Positions 1 through 7,317 of a DNA stretch of 64,000 nucleotides are shown one piece after another. The translations under genes were made by a program, and so were the position numbers. Under the pieces are notes generated by a model. That model was given only the letters and a program-made list of their open reading frames with translations, was not told the origin of the DNA and searched no databases. Position 1 is the stretch's first letter; each line of letters opens with the position of its first letter. Source of the stretch: Bacillota bacterium (lineage in GTDB: Bacteria; Bacillota; DSM-12270; Thermacetogeniales; Thermacetogeniaceae); the NCBI GenBank assembly GCA_029907475.1, contig JARYLU010000005.1, positions 1 through 64,000 on the forward strand, written 5' to 3'.

Positions 1-349
1 CCTGCACATTTTTCGGTCGTAATTCCCGAACCAGCTTTCTAACTGTCGAGGAAGAGCCGGTAAAACCTTGTTCGTTCACCAGACGTTCGTAAATGCGCTG
101 AGCAGTATGTTGTTGTTTGGCAGGTGCCTCCTTGTCTGCTTCCAGCCACTCTTTAACGGTTCCCCTAATGGGGTCGGTAATCGGGCATTTACACTCCCGA
201 GGTTTTCTTTCCCAGGGTACATTTTCACCGTTACAGTAACGCTTGACGGTATTGCGGGATACGCCCAGTCTTCTTGCAATTTCTCTTTTAGAAAGCTTTT
301 CCACGGCATAAAGGTACCTAATTTGTTCGTAAAGATTAATCTCAATCAC
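1..349 (-). CDS. istA: IS21-family transposase IstA, N-terminal part
   Basis: The GTG at 349 follows a GGAGAAAGGAA ribosome binding site and opens a frame that stays open to the window edge (116 codons). The N-terminus reads VIEINLYEQIRYLYAVEKLS, followed by the helix-turn-helix SKREIARRLGVSRNTVKRY at about residues 20-38, which is typical of IstA DNA-binding domains. The DDE catalytic core would lie beyond the left edge. IstA acts with the AAA helper IstB, which should be further left. An ATG-only search misses this start. Confidence 0.85.
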   Translation of the reverse strand, partial: MIEINLYEQIRYLYAVEKLSKREIARRLGVSRNTVKRYCNGENVPWERKPRECKCPITDPIRGTVKEWLEADKEAPAKQQHTAQRIYERLVNEQGFTGSSSTVRKLVRELRPKNVQ

Positions 350-410
350 TTCCTTTCTCCCCCCAGTACCTGGATGAATATACATCCAGTATAGGGGATT
401 GTTGAAGGAA

Positions 411-536
411 GTGGATCAGTTTCAGAGTAGCAATTTCGCCAAAGTGGATCAGTTTCACAGTATCATTTTGTCCACGGCGGCTTCCAGGGTGGATCAGTTT
501 GACAATATCACAGGGGCTAAAAATGGATCAGCTTTA
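411..536. repeat. Four tandemly spaced TGGATCAGTTT repeats (IS21 terminal sites)
   Basis: Copies start near 412, 445, 490 and 524, all in the same orientation and spaced about 33, 45 and 34 bp. The outermost copy reads TGGATCAGCTTTATAGTAGC. IS21 elements are known to carry several short transposase-binding repeats inside their ends, so these are best read as IstA sites. Confidence 0.7.
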
Positions 537-550
537 TAGTAGCAAATACA

Positions 551-699
551 AACGGTTCAGCTCAAAAAAAGTATACTGTTATTTACCCCCCTAAAAGGGG
601 AGGAATGTAAAATGACCGAAATCAAAAAAGATATTTACGGAAAAAATAAAAGTTGAGAACAATATTGCCAAGTATACTTTTGATAAAGAAGGGATTTCA
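551..699 (+). other. mgtE leader region with a 14-codon ORF
   Basis: A TATACT box lies near 572. CCCCT-AAA-AGGGG at about 587-600 can form a small hairpin whose right arm is the start of a strong ribosome binding site (GGGGAGGA, 597-604). That site serves the ATG at 612, which opens a 14-codon frame ending at TGA 654. The mgtE frame itself is open from 616. The short ORF could be a leader peptide or the original mgtE N-terminus cut off by a one-base frameshift in the A-runs at 641-651. No M-box magnesium riboswitch was recognised. Confidence 0.4.
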
Positions 700-2040
700 T
701 TGGATTCACTTCAACATAAAATTTATGCACTTTTAGAAAGGAAAAGCTTTTTAGAACTAAAGGATTTACTTGCCCGGCTGAATCCGGCTGATTTAGCGGA
801 ATTTATTTCTTTGGCTCCACTCGAACAAAAGGCAACTATTTTCAGGTTATTAGAAAAGCCGCAAGCAGTAGATGTTTTCGAGTTTCTGGAAGTAGAAGAG
901 CAACAAGAACTACTCCATGGTTTTCATAAAACACCTCTCATTGAAATTCTAGAAGAAATGTCTCCCGATGACCGGGCCAGGCTTTTAGACGAGATGCCTG
1001 CGGGAGTAGCTAAAAAGCTCCTGGCGGAGATCAGTCAAGAAGAACGCGAGATGACTTCACTGCTCCTGGGTTATCGCGAGAATTCTGCTGGTAGAATTAT
1101 GACCCCGGAATTCGTCGATCTAAAAAGCAATCTCACTGTTGGGCAGGCATTGGCACGTATCCGCCGTATCGGTGGAGAAAAAGAGACAATATATTACGGT
1201 TATATTATCGATGAAAAACGTCAACTGCTCGGTGTTACATCCTTACGAGAATTAGTTCTGGCAGACCCTTCAGAACCAATAAATAAGATTATGAACGAGC
1301 AGGTAATCTCTGTATCGGTTGATGATGATCAAGAGAAATGTGCCGATTATATCAAGAAATACGACTTATTGGCAATTCCTGTTGTAGACAGAGAGAGCAG
1401 GTTAGTTGGCATCATCACCGTTGATGACATCCTTGATATCTTGGAAGAAGAAGCTACCGAAGATTTTCATCGTACCAGCGGTGTGGCCCCAATTGAAATT
1501 GATTACCCCCGGGCCGGTGTTTCGATGCTATGGAAAAAAAGGATTGGTTGGCTGCTAATTTTACTTGTTACCGATTTTTTATCCAGTTCAGTTATTGCAT
1601 ATTTTGAAAAGGCCATACAAGCTGTCGTAGCCCTGGCATTCTTCATCCCAATGCTTATTGACACCGGCGGTAACACCGGAACCCAATCCGCAACACTGAT
1701 TATTCGTGGCATTGCTACGGGGCAGTTGGAAATGAGGGACTGGTTGGCTGTCGTATGGAAGGAACTGCGGGTGGGTCTCCTTTTAGGACTGGCTCTTGGC
1801 ATAATCGTATATGTGCGTGGCTTCTTTTGGCGGGGTGGGCCTGAAATCGGATTTGTTGTTGGCCTCACTATGATTGTTCTAGTTATATGGACTAACCTTG
1901 TCGGCGCAGTCTTGCCAATGGTCTTAATAAAATTCAAACTAGATCCCGCAGTTGTATCTAGCCCTTTTATTACTACGGCATCGGACGTAACAGGTTTAGT
2001 CATTTATTTTAGCATTGCCAAGTGGATTCTCGGAATTTAA
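700..2040 (+). CDS. mgtE: MgtE-type magnesium transporter
   Basis: This 446-residue protein has the standard MgtE order: an N-terminal superhelical Mg2+-sensing domain (about residues 1-130), a pair of CBS domains (about 135-255) and five membrane helices (about 285-446). The pore-signature stretch PMLIDTGGNTGTQSA is present around residue 320. MgtE is a homodimeric inner-membrane Mg2+ channel that closes when cytoplasmic Mg2+ fills the N/CBS domains. The start used is TTG 700 behind GAAGGGA, which gives a normal family length. A stronger site at 597-604 points to ATG 612 in another frame (see the leader entry). The gene sits directly next to the IS21 end, so its original promoter may have been displaced. 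Confidence 0.93.
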   Translation: MDSLQHKIYALLERKSFLELKDLLARLNPADLAEFISLAPLEQKATIFRLLEKPQAVDVFEFLEVEEQQELLHGFHKTPLIEILEEMSPDDRARLLDEMPAGVAKKLLAEISQEEREMTSLLLGYRENSAGRIMTPEFVDLKSNLTVGQALARIRRIGGEKETIYYGYIIDEKRQLLGVTSLRELVLADPSEPINKIMNEQVISVSVDDDQEKCADYIKKYDLLAIPVVDRESRLVGIITVDDILDILEEEATEDFHRTSGVAPIEIDYPRAGVSMLWKKRIGWLLILLVTDFLSSSVIAYFEKAIQAVVALAFFIPMLIDTGGNTGTQSATLIIRGIATGQLEMRDWLAVVWKELRVGLLLGLALGIIVYVRGFFWRGGPEIGFVVGLTMIVLVIWTNLVGAVLPMVLIKFKLDPAVVSSPFITTASDVTGLVIYFSIAKWILGI

Positions 2041-2054
2041 TTCCATCATTCAGG

Positions 2055-2351
2055 AAGCTCGTTACCTTTTGAACCACCGTCGAACAGGGCGCGGACGGCA
2101 AGTGGTACGCCGTGACACACGTCAACCACCTCACCAGGTTCGCCGCCTTCAGTGCCGCGGTCAAGGTTGAAGAACCGGCCCAGACGCCGGTGAAAGTGAT
2201 CAAGCTCACCATCGGCCAGCAGGCGGCCACTGTTGATGGCAGCCCCTACACCCTGGATGCCGTGCCCTTCGTGGATACGAAGGCCAACCGCAAAGGGCAA
2301 AGTATGGCTGCAGGGCAACCGGATCAAGACGGACACGCTGTCGCCGGGTAG
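2055..2351 (+). pseudogene. Remnant of a stalk-domain (copper amine oxidase N-terminal-like) protein
   Basis: The frame reads ADGKWYAVTHVNHLTRFAAF and then KVIKLTIGQQAATVDGSPY. The first resembles the end of a beta-rich surface domain and the second the beginning of a Cu-amine-oxidase N-like stalk repeat, common in secreted proteins of Clostridia. The repeat is cut short by a stop at 2351, and no start codon, ribosome site or signal peptide lies upstream. It is best read as the C-terminal relic of a surface protein. Confidence 0.5.
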
Positions 2352-2354
2352 CGG

Positions 2355-2679
2355 ATGATTAGTTTCTTTGACAGGGATACGAACACTGTCGTCATCTACT
2401 ACACCGACCGGAACAAAGCCGTAAGGCTTTCCGCCGCTAAGCAGCCGAAAACGGTCCTGCCCCCCGGCGGGGACGCGGGCGGGGTCGACCCGGGCAAAGC
2501 GAAGGTTCTGGAAACCGTCGTCTACGACGGCGTGCGCTGCCGGGTGCTGACGGTTCGGCGCGGGCGATCATGAAGAGGTGCGCATGTGGGTGCGCGAGGA
2601 CTACGGCCTCCCTGTGCGGGTGGAGGTTGCCTCCGCCGCGGGCGGCAAAACGGGTTACACGACAAAACCAGCCCGTTGA
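2355..2679 (+). pseudogene. Frameshifted fragment of a LolA-like/sigma-regulator-type outer-domain protein
   Basis: Residues MISFFDRDTNTVVIYYTD start a frame that stops after RRGRS near 2573. The continuation DHEEVRMWVREDYGLPVRVE is in another frame and runs to TGA 2677. Joined, they resemble the beta-sheet core of LolA-like outer-membrane-lipoprotein-sorting domains found in many Firmicutes lipoproteins. One indel near 2555-2565 explains the break. After it, DNA to 2779 encodes a hydrophobic stretch (TSLLVSGVAITAGIIMVLFF), a possible membrane anchor of unknown origin. Confidence 0.45.
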
Positions 2680-2891
2680 TAAAACTACTTTAACTTCCTT
2701 GCTGGTATCAGGAGTTGCCATAACTGCCGGGATCATCATGGTCTTGTTTTTCAAGCGGAGAAGCTATGTTAAAACCTAACCGGACATCCATCTTTACAAA
2801 TTCTGATAAATACCTGCTAAATTAACGAAAGCAGTTGGACACATGTTAGGAACTTGCTCAACTGCAAGAAAAAAATCATCTCCGCTTCTAC

Positions 2892-3224
2892 TCATTTTGT
2901 TAATATTTCGATAGTTTTATCAATAACGATACCTATTTTGTTGTTGTTTATTGTACCAGCCTTATAAACAACAATACTTTCGTCCGCTGTAAACAATCTA
3001 TTCGGCCTTATATTACTGTCTTGATTTAAATTACCTTCTTGAAATTCCCGGGTTAGTAAAGGTATCGCATAATCATCTTTTACTTCCTTACTTGTTATTT
3101 GACAAAGAATAATATCGTTACCTTTTAATCCAGCCAAAACTAAAGCCGGCCTGCGTTTACTGCTAGATAAGTCGGAAAACGGAAATGGAATTACCACAAC
3201 GTCACCTTTTACAAATCTGCCCAT
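2892..3224 (-). CDS. MazF/PemK-type toxin (type II toxin-antitoxin)
   Basis: The 110-residue protein begins MGRFVKGDVVVIPFPFSD and has RRPALVLA near residue 25, the signature of the MazF/PemK endoribonuclease fold. Family members cut mRNA at short sequences when free of antitoxin. The gene overlaps the upstream antitoxin frame by 16 bp, the usual translational coupling. The invariant R of the RPAL segment and a QITS-like strand are visible. No downstream partner is seen, and the DNA is AT-rich compared with the 10-64 kb region, which suggests recent arrival. Confidence 0.85.
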   Translation of the reverse strand: MGRFVKGDVVVIPFPFSDLSSSKRRPALVLAGLKGNDIILCQITSKEVKDDYAIPLLTREFQEGNLNQDSNIRPNRLFTADESIVVYKAGTINNNKIGIVIDKTIEILTK

Positions 3225-3490
3225 GCTTTATCTTCCTCCGGTTTTAACCAATCTTTACTTAAACTGCTTTCACTTGCAAAGAGTAAATTTTTTCTATTAC
3301 CATGTTCTTTTTGTTTCACTGATTGGATTATTTCTTTGATATTTTCACTGTTAAGATACTGGTTTATTGCGACTCTAATAACATTAGAAAAATCATAAAC
3401 ATCAGCGCCGGCTTTTTCATTTAAACCTTTTGCAACTAATTCCAAAGCTTCTACAACGTTGTCATCAAGCTTTATTGATTTAGTTACCAT
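3209..3490 (-). CDS. Antitoxin partner of the MazF-type toxin
   Basis: The protein begins MVTKSIKLDDNVVEALELVA, which looks like a ribbon-helix-helix DNA-binding N-terminus. A charged C-terminal tail (KPEEDKAWADL) probably wraps the toxin. ATG 3490 is preferred. GTG 3505 is also in frame, but its region overlaps the only purine-rich site (AAGGTGAA). The gene lies upstream of and overlaps the toxin. A palindrome at 3528-3552 directly upstream is the likely operator for autorepression. Confidence 0.75.
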   Translation of the reverse strand: MVTKSIKLDDNVVEALELVAKGLNEKAGADVYDFSNVIRVAINQYLNSENIKEIIQSVKQKEHGNRKNLLFASESSLSKDWLKPEEDKAWADL

Positions 3491-3527
3491 AATAATACAC
3501 TTCACCTTTCAATCAGATATTATTATA

Positions 3528-3552
3528 TATTATACTGTAATACACTATAATA
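3528..3552. promoter_or_regulatory. Palindromic operator of the MazF-type toxin-antitoxin pair
   Basis: TATTATACTG and CACTATAATA flank TAATA, making a near-perfect 25-bp palindrome (centre 3540). It lies about 40 bp upstream of the antitoxin start and overlaps promoter-like TATAAT sequence on the minus strand. This is where a ribbon-helix-helix antitoxin would autoregulate. Confidence 0.6.
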
Positions 3553-3851
3553 CTAATGTCAATAAAGCTTTTCAGCACAAAGAAGAAAAAAGCCTCTACC
3601 GGCTTTGCCGGTAGGGGTTTTTTGGTTGCCGGCATCCTGCCGATCCGGTTTGAAATCCGGACTGTCCCATCAAGGGGTTTTTCTTTTGCTTGCCGGCGCC
3701 CCTGGTTAGTTAAAAAAAACCGCTTGAGGTCCTGGGTGAAACGGCATGCTTCAGAATCGGGCCGGAAGAAACGGTAATTCACAACGAAAGCCGGGAAAAA
3801 CTTTTAGCTGCTGGCAGCTTATCATCGAGAAAGCCCGGGAAGACAAAGACT
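3553..3851. other. Gene-free stretch between the two toxin-antitoxin pairs
   Basis: Apart from the hairpin at 3590-3623 no gene is supported. A frame at about 3728-3874 reads ETACFRIGPEETVIHNESRE, which looks protein-like but has no start, no ribosome site and no recognised relatives. It may be a relic. Confidence 0.4.
3590..3623 (+). terminator. Strong intrinsic terminator
   Basis: CCTCTACCGGC, loop TTT, GCCGGTAGGGG, then TTTTTT. A run of A residues precedes the stem, so it can also act on the opposite strand. No gene directly upstream on the plus strand explains it. Confidence 0.75.
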
Positions 3852-4289
3852 TCAAGAAATCACGCCTCCATGTAAACCTTCGCCCATTGCCGCAACCATC
3901 AATCTATTATCAAAAGTCAACAAATAAAGTTCCGGGATCCTTTTTTGTAACGTTTTTGCAGTGGCCAGGTGCCATAAGTCGGCGCCCCGTAGCGGCCATT
4001 TCTGAGATAAGGATTTAAACTTACTCCAATCCGGCATTAAGTATAAACGCCTCCAGGGACCTTCTTCCAAGGATTCATAACCGGCGTTTATAAGCACATC
4101 AGCCAGAAGAACTTCGCGCCTTATGCGGGATATAACCGCATAAACCTCGGCGCAGGAAAGAGAAGAAATAAGATGAACACCTTCCCGGCGCGACCAGTTT
4201 ATCGCCTCTTCACTGTGTTTATCCTTGAAAAGCGCGGATAAAACGGCTGAAGCATCCCAATATATGACAACGGGATTATTGTTATGCAC
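3852..4289 (-). CDS. vapC: PIN-domain toxin (VapC-like)
   Basis: This 145-residue PIN-domain protein has the first catalytic Asp in YWDASAVLSALF (about residue 12), a Glu in SCAEVYAVISR (about 49), RGADLWHLATA (about 100) and TFDNRL (about 125). These are the acidic residues that bind metal in PIN ribonucleases. The GTG start overlaps the antitoxin TAG stop by one base, which indicates coupled translation. VapC toxins usually cut tRNA or rRNA; the target here is unknown. Confidence 0.88.
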   Translation of the reverse strand: MHNNNPVVIYWDASAVLSALFKDKHSEEAINWSRREGVHLISSLSCAEVYAVISRIRREVLLADVLINAGYESLEEGPWRRLYLMPDWSKFKSLSQKWPLRGADLWHLATAKTLQKRIPELYLLTFDNRLMVAAMGEGLHGGVIS

Positions 4290-4576
4290 TAACCTCTGTC
4301 CTCCTCCAACATTTTACGGGCCAATTCACCCGGTAGGGGCAAAGGAGGAGGTAAACTTCTCGCCTTTTTCTTTTTAGCAGGTTGGATCAAGCCCTCTCGC
4401 TCCAAGCTTGCTATGCGCTCGGCAAGAGGAAGGTTCTCTTCTGTAGAAACCGGAACGATTCGGCCCACAGGCTTATTCCGGTCGGTAATAATAACTTCTG
4501 CCCCTTTTTGAACCTCCTTAAGCAATTTGCTAAGGTTTATTTTTGCGTCACGGATACCAATGCTTATAGGTCTCAT
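4289..4576 (-). CDS. Phd/YefM-type antitoxin for the PIN toxin
   Basis: The N-terminus MRPISIGIRDAKINLSKLL with VIITDRNKPVGRIVP is the Phd/YefM fold that binds operator DNA. The Lys- and Pro-rich C-terminal half should neutralise the toxin. ATG 4576 is chosen because AGGAGGT lies five bases before it. An in-frame start at 4600 lacks such a site. The next gene is the PIN toxin. Confidence 0.85.
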   Translation of the reverse strand: MRPISIGIRDAKINLSKLLKEVQKGAEVIITDRNKPVGRIVPVSTEENLPLAERIASLEREGLIQPAKKKKARSLPPPLPLPGELARKMLEEDRG

Positions 4577-4599
4577 ACCTACCTCCTTCAAGGTAACCA

Positions 4600-4628
4600 T
4601 AGTAGTTATAAGTAAATTATAACCACTA
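4600..4628. promoter_or_regulatory. Inverted-repeat operator of the vapBC-like pair
   Basis: TAGTAGTTATAA, spacer GTAAA, TTATAACCACTA: eleven of twelve arm positions match. It lies 24-52 bp upstream of the antitoxin start and contains TATAAT-like promoter sequence, the expected place for toxin-antitoxin autorepression. Confidence 0.65.
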
Positions 4629-4691
4629 TGACTACAATAATCAAGGTTTGCGATTTTTTATCAAGCCTCCGCAGGGAATGAACAAACGCTC

Positions 4692-4737
4692 TTGATCCCG
4701 GACGTACATGGTGTATAATAGATATCGAAACACGATA
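4692..4737 (+). promoter_or_regulatory. padR promoter with inverted-repeat operator
   Basis: TTGATC (4692-4697), 16 bp, TATAAT (4714-4719), then TATCG-AAACA-CGATA (4723-4737) just downstream of the -10 box. The position suits autorepression by the PadR product. Confidence 0.6.
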
Positions 4738-4781
4738 ACGGTAGGCGATACCAAGTCTGATGGGGATCAGGGGATAGTTAT

Positions 4782-5090
4782 ATGGAAGCAAAAGTTATCC
4801 GTAAGTTGTTTCTGGGATTTATCCAGGTTCATATCCTGTTCCATGCCAGCCAGGAACCTTTTTTCGGGGTGTGGATGCTTGAAGAGTTGCAGCGGCACGG
4901 CTACCGGCTCAGCGCGGGGACGCTCTATCCCATCCTGCATGACCTGGAGGCAGGGGGCCTGCTAAAAAGGGAAGAGCGGGTGGTTGAGGGCCGGATGAGG
5001 AAATACTACACCATTACCGCAAAGGGGAGCGAGGTCCTGGAGGAAGCAAAGCAGAAGGCCCGGGAGCTTTTCAAGGAGATCGGCGGTTAG
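4782..5090 (+). CDS. PadR-family transcriptional regulator
   Basis: The 102-residue protein carries the PadR winged helix: FGVWMLEELQRHGYRLSAGT leading to LYPILHDLEAGGLLKR, then a wing with RKYYTITAKG and a C-terminal helix for dimerisation. PadR proteins are usually repressors released by a small molecule or metal. The gene is followed in the same direction, 100 bp on, by a FetAB-like ABC transporter, which it probably controls together with itself through the inverted repeat at 4723-4737. Confidence 0.88.
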   Translation: MEAKVIRKLFLGFIQVHILFHASQEPFFGVWMLEELQRHGYRLSAGTLYPILHDLEAGGLLKREERVVEGRMRKYYTITAKGSEVLEEAKQKARELFKEIGG

Positions 5091-5146
5091 ACTTCTTACC
5101 TTCAGTGACCTGAGCTTTCCTGCCGGGGCAGTAAGGCAGGAGTCTT

Positions 5147-5176
5147 CGGAGATCTGGAAGGCCGGAGATCTGGAAG
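5147..5176. repeat. 14-bp direct repeat before the ABC transporter
   Basis: CGGAGATCTGGAAG occurs twice (5147-5160 and 5163-5176). The second copy runs into the ribosome binding site of the ATPase gene. It may be a slippage duplication or a regulatory site. Confidence 0.6.
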
Positions 5177-5189
5177 GGAGGCCAGTTAC

Positions 5190-5834
5190 TTGTTTTGCTT
5201 GCGTGGAGTCAGATACCGGGACATTCTGGACATTGAAAGACTGGAAATCCCGGAGGGAAAAGTAACCTGCATTGTCGGGGAAAGCGGCAGCGGAAAGACA
5301 ACCCTACTGCGGCTGTTGAACAAGCTGATAAGCTACGATAACGGGGAAATAGTTTACAAGGGCCGCTCCCTGAAGGACATCGATTCCGTTGAATTGAGGC
5401 GAAGGGTTATCATGCTTCCCCAGACACCTGTCATCTTTCCGGGGACGGTACGGGACAACCTGCTGATCGGACTGGTATTTTCCGAAAAGCCGTTGGTGGG
5501 GGAGGAAAAGCTCCTGGAAATTATGGAAATGGTTCATTTAGACAAGAACTTCGATGAGGACGCCGAAAAACTGTCGGGTGGGGAGAAGCAGAGACTGGCG
5601 CTGGGGCGGGTGCTCCTGATGGACCCGGAGGCCTTTTTGCTCGATGAGCCATCCTCTGCCCTGGACGAGGATACGGAAGAGGTGGTCATCGGAGGCCTGG
5701 TGAAATACGCCAGGGAAAGGGGCAAAACAGTGGTCATGGTCACCCATTCGAAACAGGTTGCCCGGTCTTTCTCCGATAAAATCGTCGAGGTCAACCACGG
5801 GAGAGTGGTAAGTTGCTGGGAGGGGAGCCGGTGA
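5190..5834 (+). CDS. fetA: ABC transporter ATP-binding protein, FetA/YbbL-like
   Basis: The 214-residue nucleotide-binding subunit has Walker A GESGSGKTT (about residue 31), Q-loop MLPQTP, signature LSGGEKQR (about 127) and Walker B AFLLDEPSSALD (about 148). The TTG start follows GGGAGG. It overlaps the permease by four bases (GTGA). With a UPF0014-type permease next to it, the pair matches FetAB, a putative iron exporter in Escherichia coli. The transported substrate here is inferred only from that homology. Confidence 0.85.
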   Translation: MFCLRGVRYRDILDIERLEIPEGKVTCIVGESGSGKTTLLRLLNKLISYDNGEIVYKGRSLKDIDSVELRRRVIMLPQTPVIFPGTVRDNLLIGLVFSEKPLVGEEKLLEIMEMVHLDKNFDEDAEKLSGGEKQRLALGRVLLMDPEAFLLDEPSSALDEDTEEVVIGGLVKYARERGKTVVMVTHSKQVARSFSDKIVEVNHGRVVSCWEGSR

Positions 5835-6613
5835 AGGATATCATCGAGTTGCAAATGTGGCAGGTGGCGGTCGCCTATATATTTATTGTGATCCTGTTGT
5901 TCATCGTGAGAACCAGGGGCATCCCGAGAGAAAAGGAGATTCTGGTTGCCAGCCTGCGCATGACCCTGCAGCTGGTATTGACAGGGTACATCCTTGCCTA
6001 CATTTTCACCAACAGCCATCCCCTGTACACACTCCTTGCCATCTCCGTCATGGAGGCCTTTGCCATTTACAATATCTACAAGAGGGTGAAGACCCCCCTT
6101 TCACCCCGGCTCAGGGAGATCATAGCCGTGTCCATGGTTACCGGTACCCTGGCCAGCCTCTTTTATTTTCTGCTGGTGGTCGTCCGCATCTCCCCCTGGT
6201 ATGACCCCAGATATGTGATCACCATTGCCGGCATGCTCATCGGGAACTCTATGACAGGGATTTCCCTGGGGGTAAGCCGTCTGGTGGACAGTATACGAAT
6301 CCAGCAGCACCTGGTTGAGGCCGCTCTCATGCTCGGGGCCACCCCGGGGGCAGCCTCAAAGCAAATCGTCAATGCCTCCTTTGATGCAGCCATTCTTCCC
6401 ACCATCAACTCCATGGTGGGGATGGGGATCGTTTTTCTGCCAGGCATGATGACAGGCCAGATCCTGTCGGGGGTTTCCCCCTTAACTGCCATTGAATACC
6501 AGATCGCGATCATGCTGGGGATCCTGGGGAGTGTCGCCCTGACGGTGGTTATGTTCGTCCAGCTGGGATATAAGACCTTTTTCAACGAAGAGTGCCAGCT
6601 TGAGCTTCAATAA
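5831..6613 (+). CDS. fetB: ABC transporter permease, FetB/YbbM (UPF0014) family
   Basis: The hydrophobic protein (about 260 residues, six or seven membrane helices) carries the family stretches VASLRMTLQLVLTGY and MEAFAIYNIYKR, and GMMTGQILSGVSPL near residue 210. GTG 5831 is chosen because it overlaps the ATPase stop as GTGA and has GGGAGGGG upstream. An earlier in-frame start at 5813 would overlap more deeply. It should form a homodimeric channel with the preceding ATPase. Confidence 0.87.
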   Translation: MKDIIELQMWQVAVAYIFIVILLFIVRTRGIPREKEILVASLRMTLQLVLTGYILAYIFTNSHPLYTLLAISVMEAFAIYNIYKRVKTPLSPRLREIIAVSMVTGTLASLFYFLLVVVRISPWYDPRYVITIAGMLIGNSMTGISLGVSRLVDSIRIQQHLVEAALMLGATPGAASKQIVNASFDAAILPTINSMVGMGIVFLPGMMTGQILSGVSPLTAIEYQIAIMLGILGSVALTVVMFVQLGYKTFFNEECQLELQ

Positions 6614-6725
6614 ACTGTTTTACGGGGATTGCGTGGATTGCGTGGATGCTAGGCAGGCCCGAATATAGCTCCGGCCTGGCCGGAGGGCGGTTTCCCGGCG
6701 GCACCCGGGCGGAGAGGCAACGAGG

Positions 6726-6753
6726 GCCAGGCCGCAGGTACGGCCGCTTTTTT
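6726..6753 (+). terminator. Intrinsic terminator after the fetAB-like genes
   Basis: GGCCG-CAGGTA-CGGCC followed by GC and six T. A second perfect hairpin, CTCCGGCC-T-GGCCGGAG, lies upstream near 6669-6685. Confidence 0.55.
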
Positions 6754-6760
6754 GCTTACT

Positions 6761-6789
6761 TTTAGTTAATTAAAAGCGTTATATATAAT
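6761..6789 (+). promoter_or_regulatory. Promoter of the ECF sigma/anti-sigma operon
   Basis: TTTAGT (6761-6766), 17 bp, TATAAT (6784-6789), about 20 bp before the ribosome binding site. Confidence 0.5.
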
Positions 6790-6810
6790 AGAAGAACAAC
6801 AAGGGGGGAG

Positions 6811-7317
6811 GTGAAAATAAATAACCAGTTTTATCAACTAATAAGGCCAGATTTAAAAATAATATACAAGTACCTTATAAATATGGGAGCATATCCGGAA
6901 GATGCCGAAGATATTATCCAGGATACAGTAATTAAATTCTGGGAAAACATGGACAGAATAGAACCTAGAAAAGTAAAAGCGTGGCTGTTTAAAGTGGCAA
7001 TTAATAATTACTATACCCTTCGCCGTAAGAGAAAAAATGTATTACAGGTGAAAGACGCATTAAGAGAACAGTTGTGTACTGAAAGCGAGCCTTTGTTATC
7101 TACAGATAGGACAGAGCTAATGATTCAAGTTAAGGATATTTATAGCCAAATGTCAGATAGTGAAAAAACCTTGTTGATTCTTAAATACCATCACGATTTA
7201 TCCTATAAGGAGATAGCTGCTTTTTTGAACACTACAGAAGAAACGGTAAAGACATCTTTGTCTAGAGCGAGGAAAAGTTTTAAAAAGTTGTGGGAGGGCG
7301 ACAAAAGTGCCGGATAA
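6811..7317 (+). CDS. ECF-type RNA polymerase sigma factor
   Basis: The 168-residue protein has sigma region 2 (PEDAEDIIQDTVIKFWEN, about 28-46, and KAWLFKVAINNYYTLRRKRK) and region 4 with the helix-turn-helix LSYKEIAAFLNTTEETVKTS (about 131-150). The assigned GTG at 6811 touches the AAGGGGGGAG ribosome site, so spacing is unusually short and the true start may be a rarer codon just after it. The gene overlaps a membrane anti-sigma gene by 11 bp. Both are clearly AT-rich against the surrounding GC-rich genome, which suggests transfer. Confidence 0.9.
   Translation: MKINNQFYQLIRPDLKIIYKYLINMGAYPEDAEDIIQDTVIKFWENMDRIEPRKVKAWLFKVAINNYYTLRRKRKNVLQVKDALREQLCTESEPLLSTDRTELMIQVKDIYSQMSDSEKTLLILKYHHDLSYKEIAAFLNTTEETVKTSLSRARKSFKKLWEGDKSAG

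Larger units (their letters stand above)
1..550 (-). mobile_element. IS21-family insertion sequence, partial (one end only)
   Basis: One end of an IS21-type element lies here and the rest is outside the window to the left. The istA reading frame begins at 349 and runs off the edge. Between it and the likely outer tip near 550 lie four copies of a TGGATCAG-type repeat, the multi-site terminal arrangement known for IS21 ends. Read on the minus strand the tip begins TGTATTTGCTAC. The target duplication and the second end cannot be seen. Confidence 0.75.

Noticed and set aside
551-699. M-box magnesium riboswitch before mgtE
   Set aside because: The region is only 150 bp and lacks the conserved M-box stems. 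Only a small hairpin over the ribosome site is visible.
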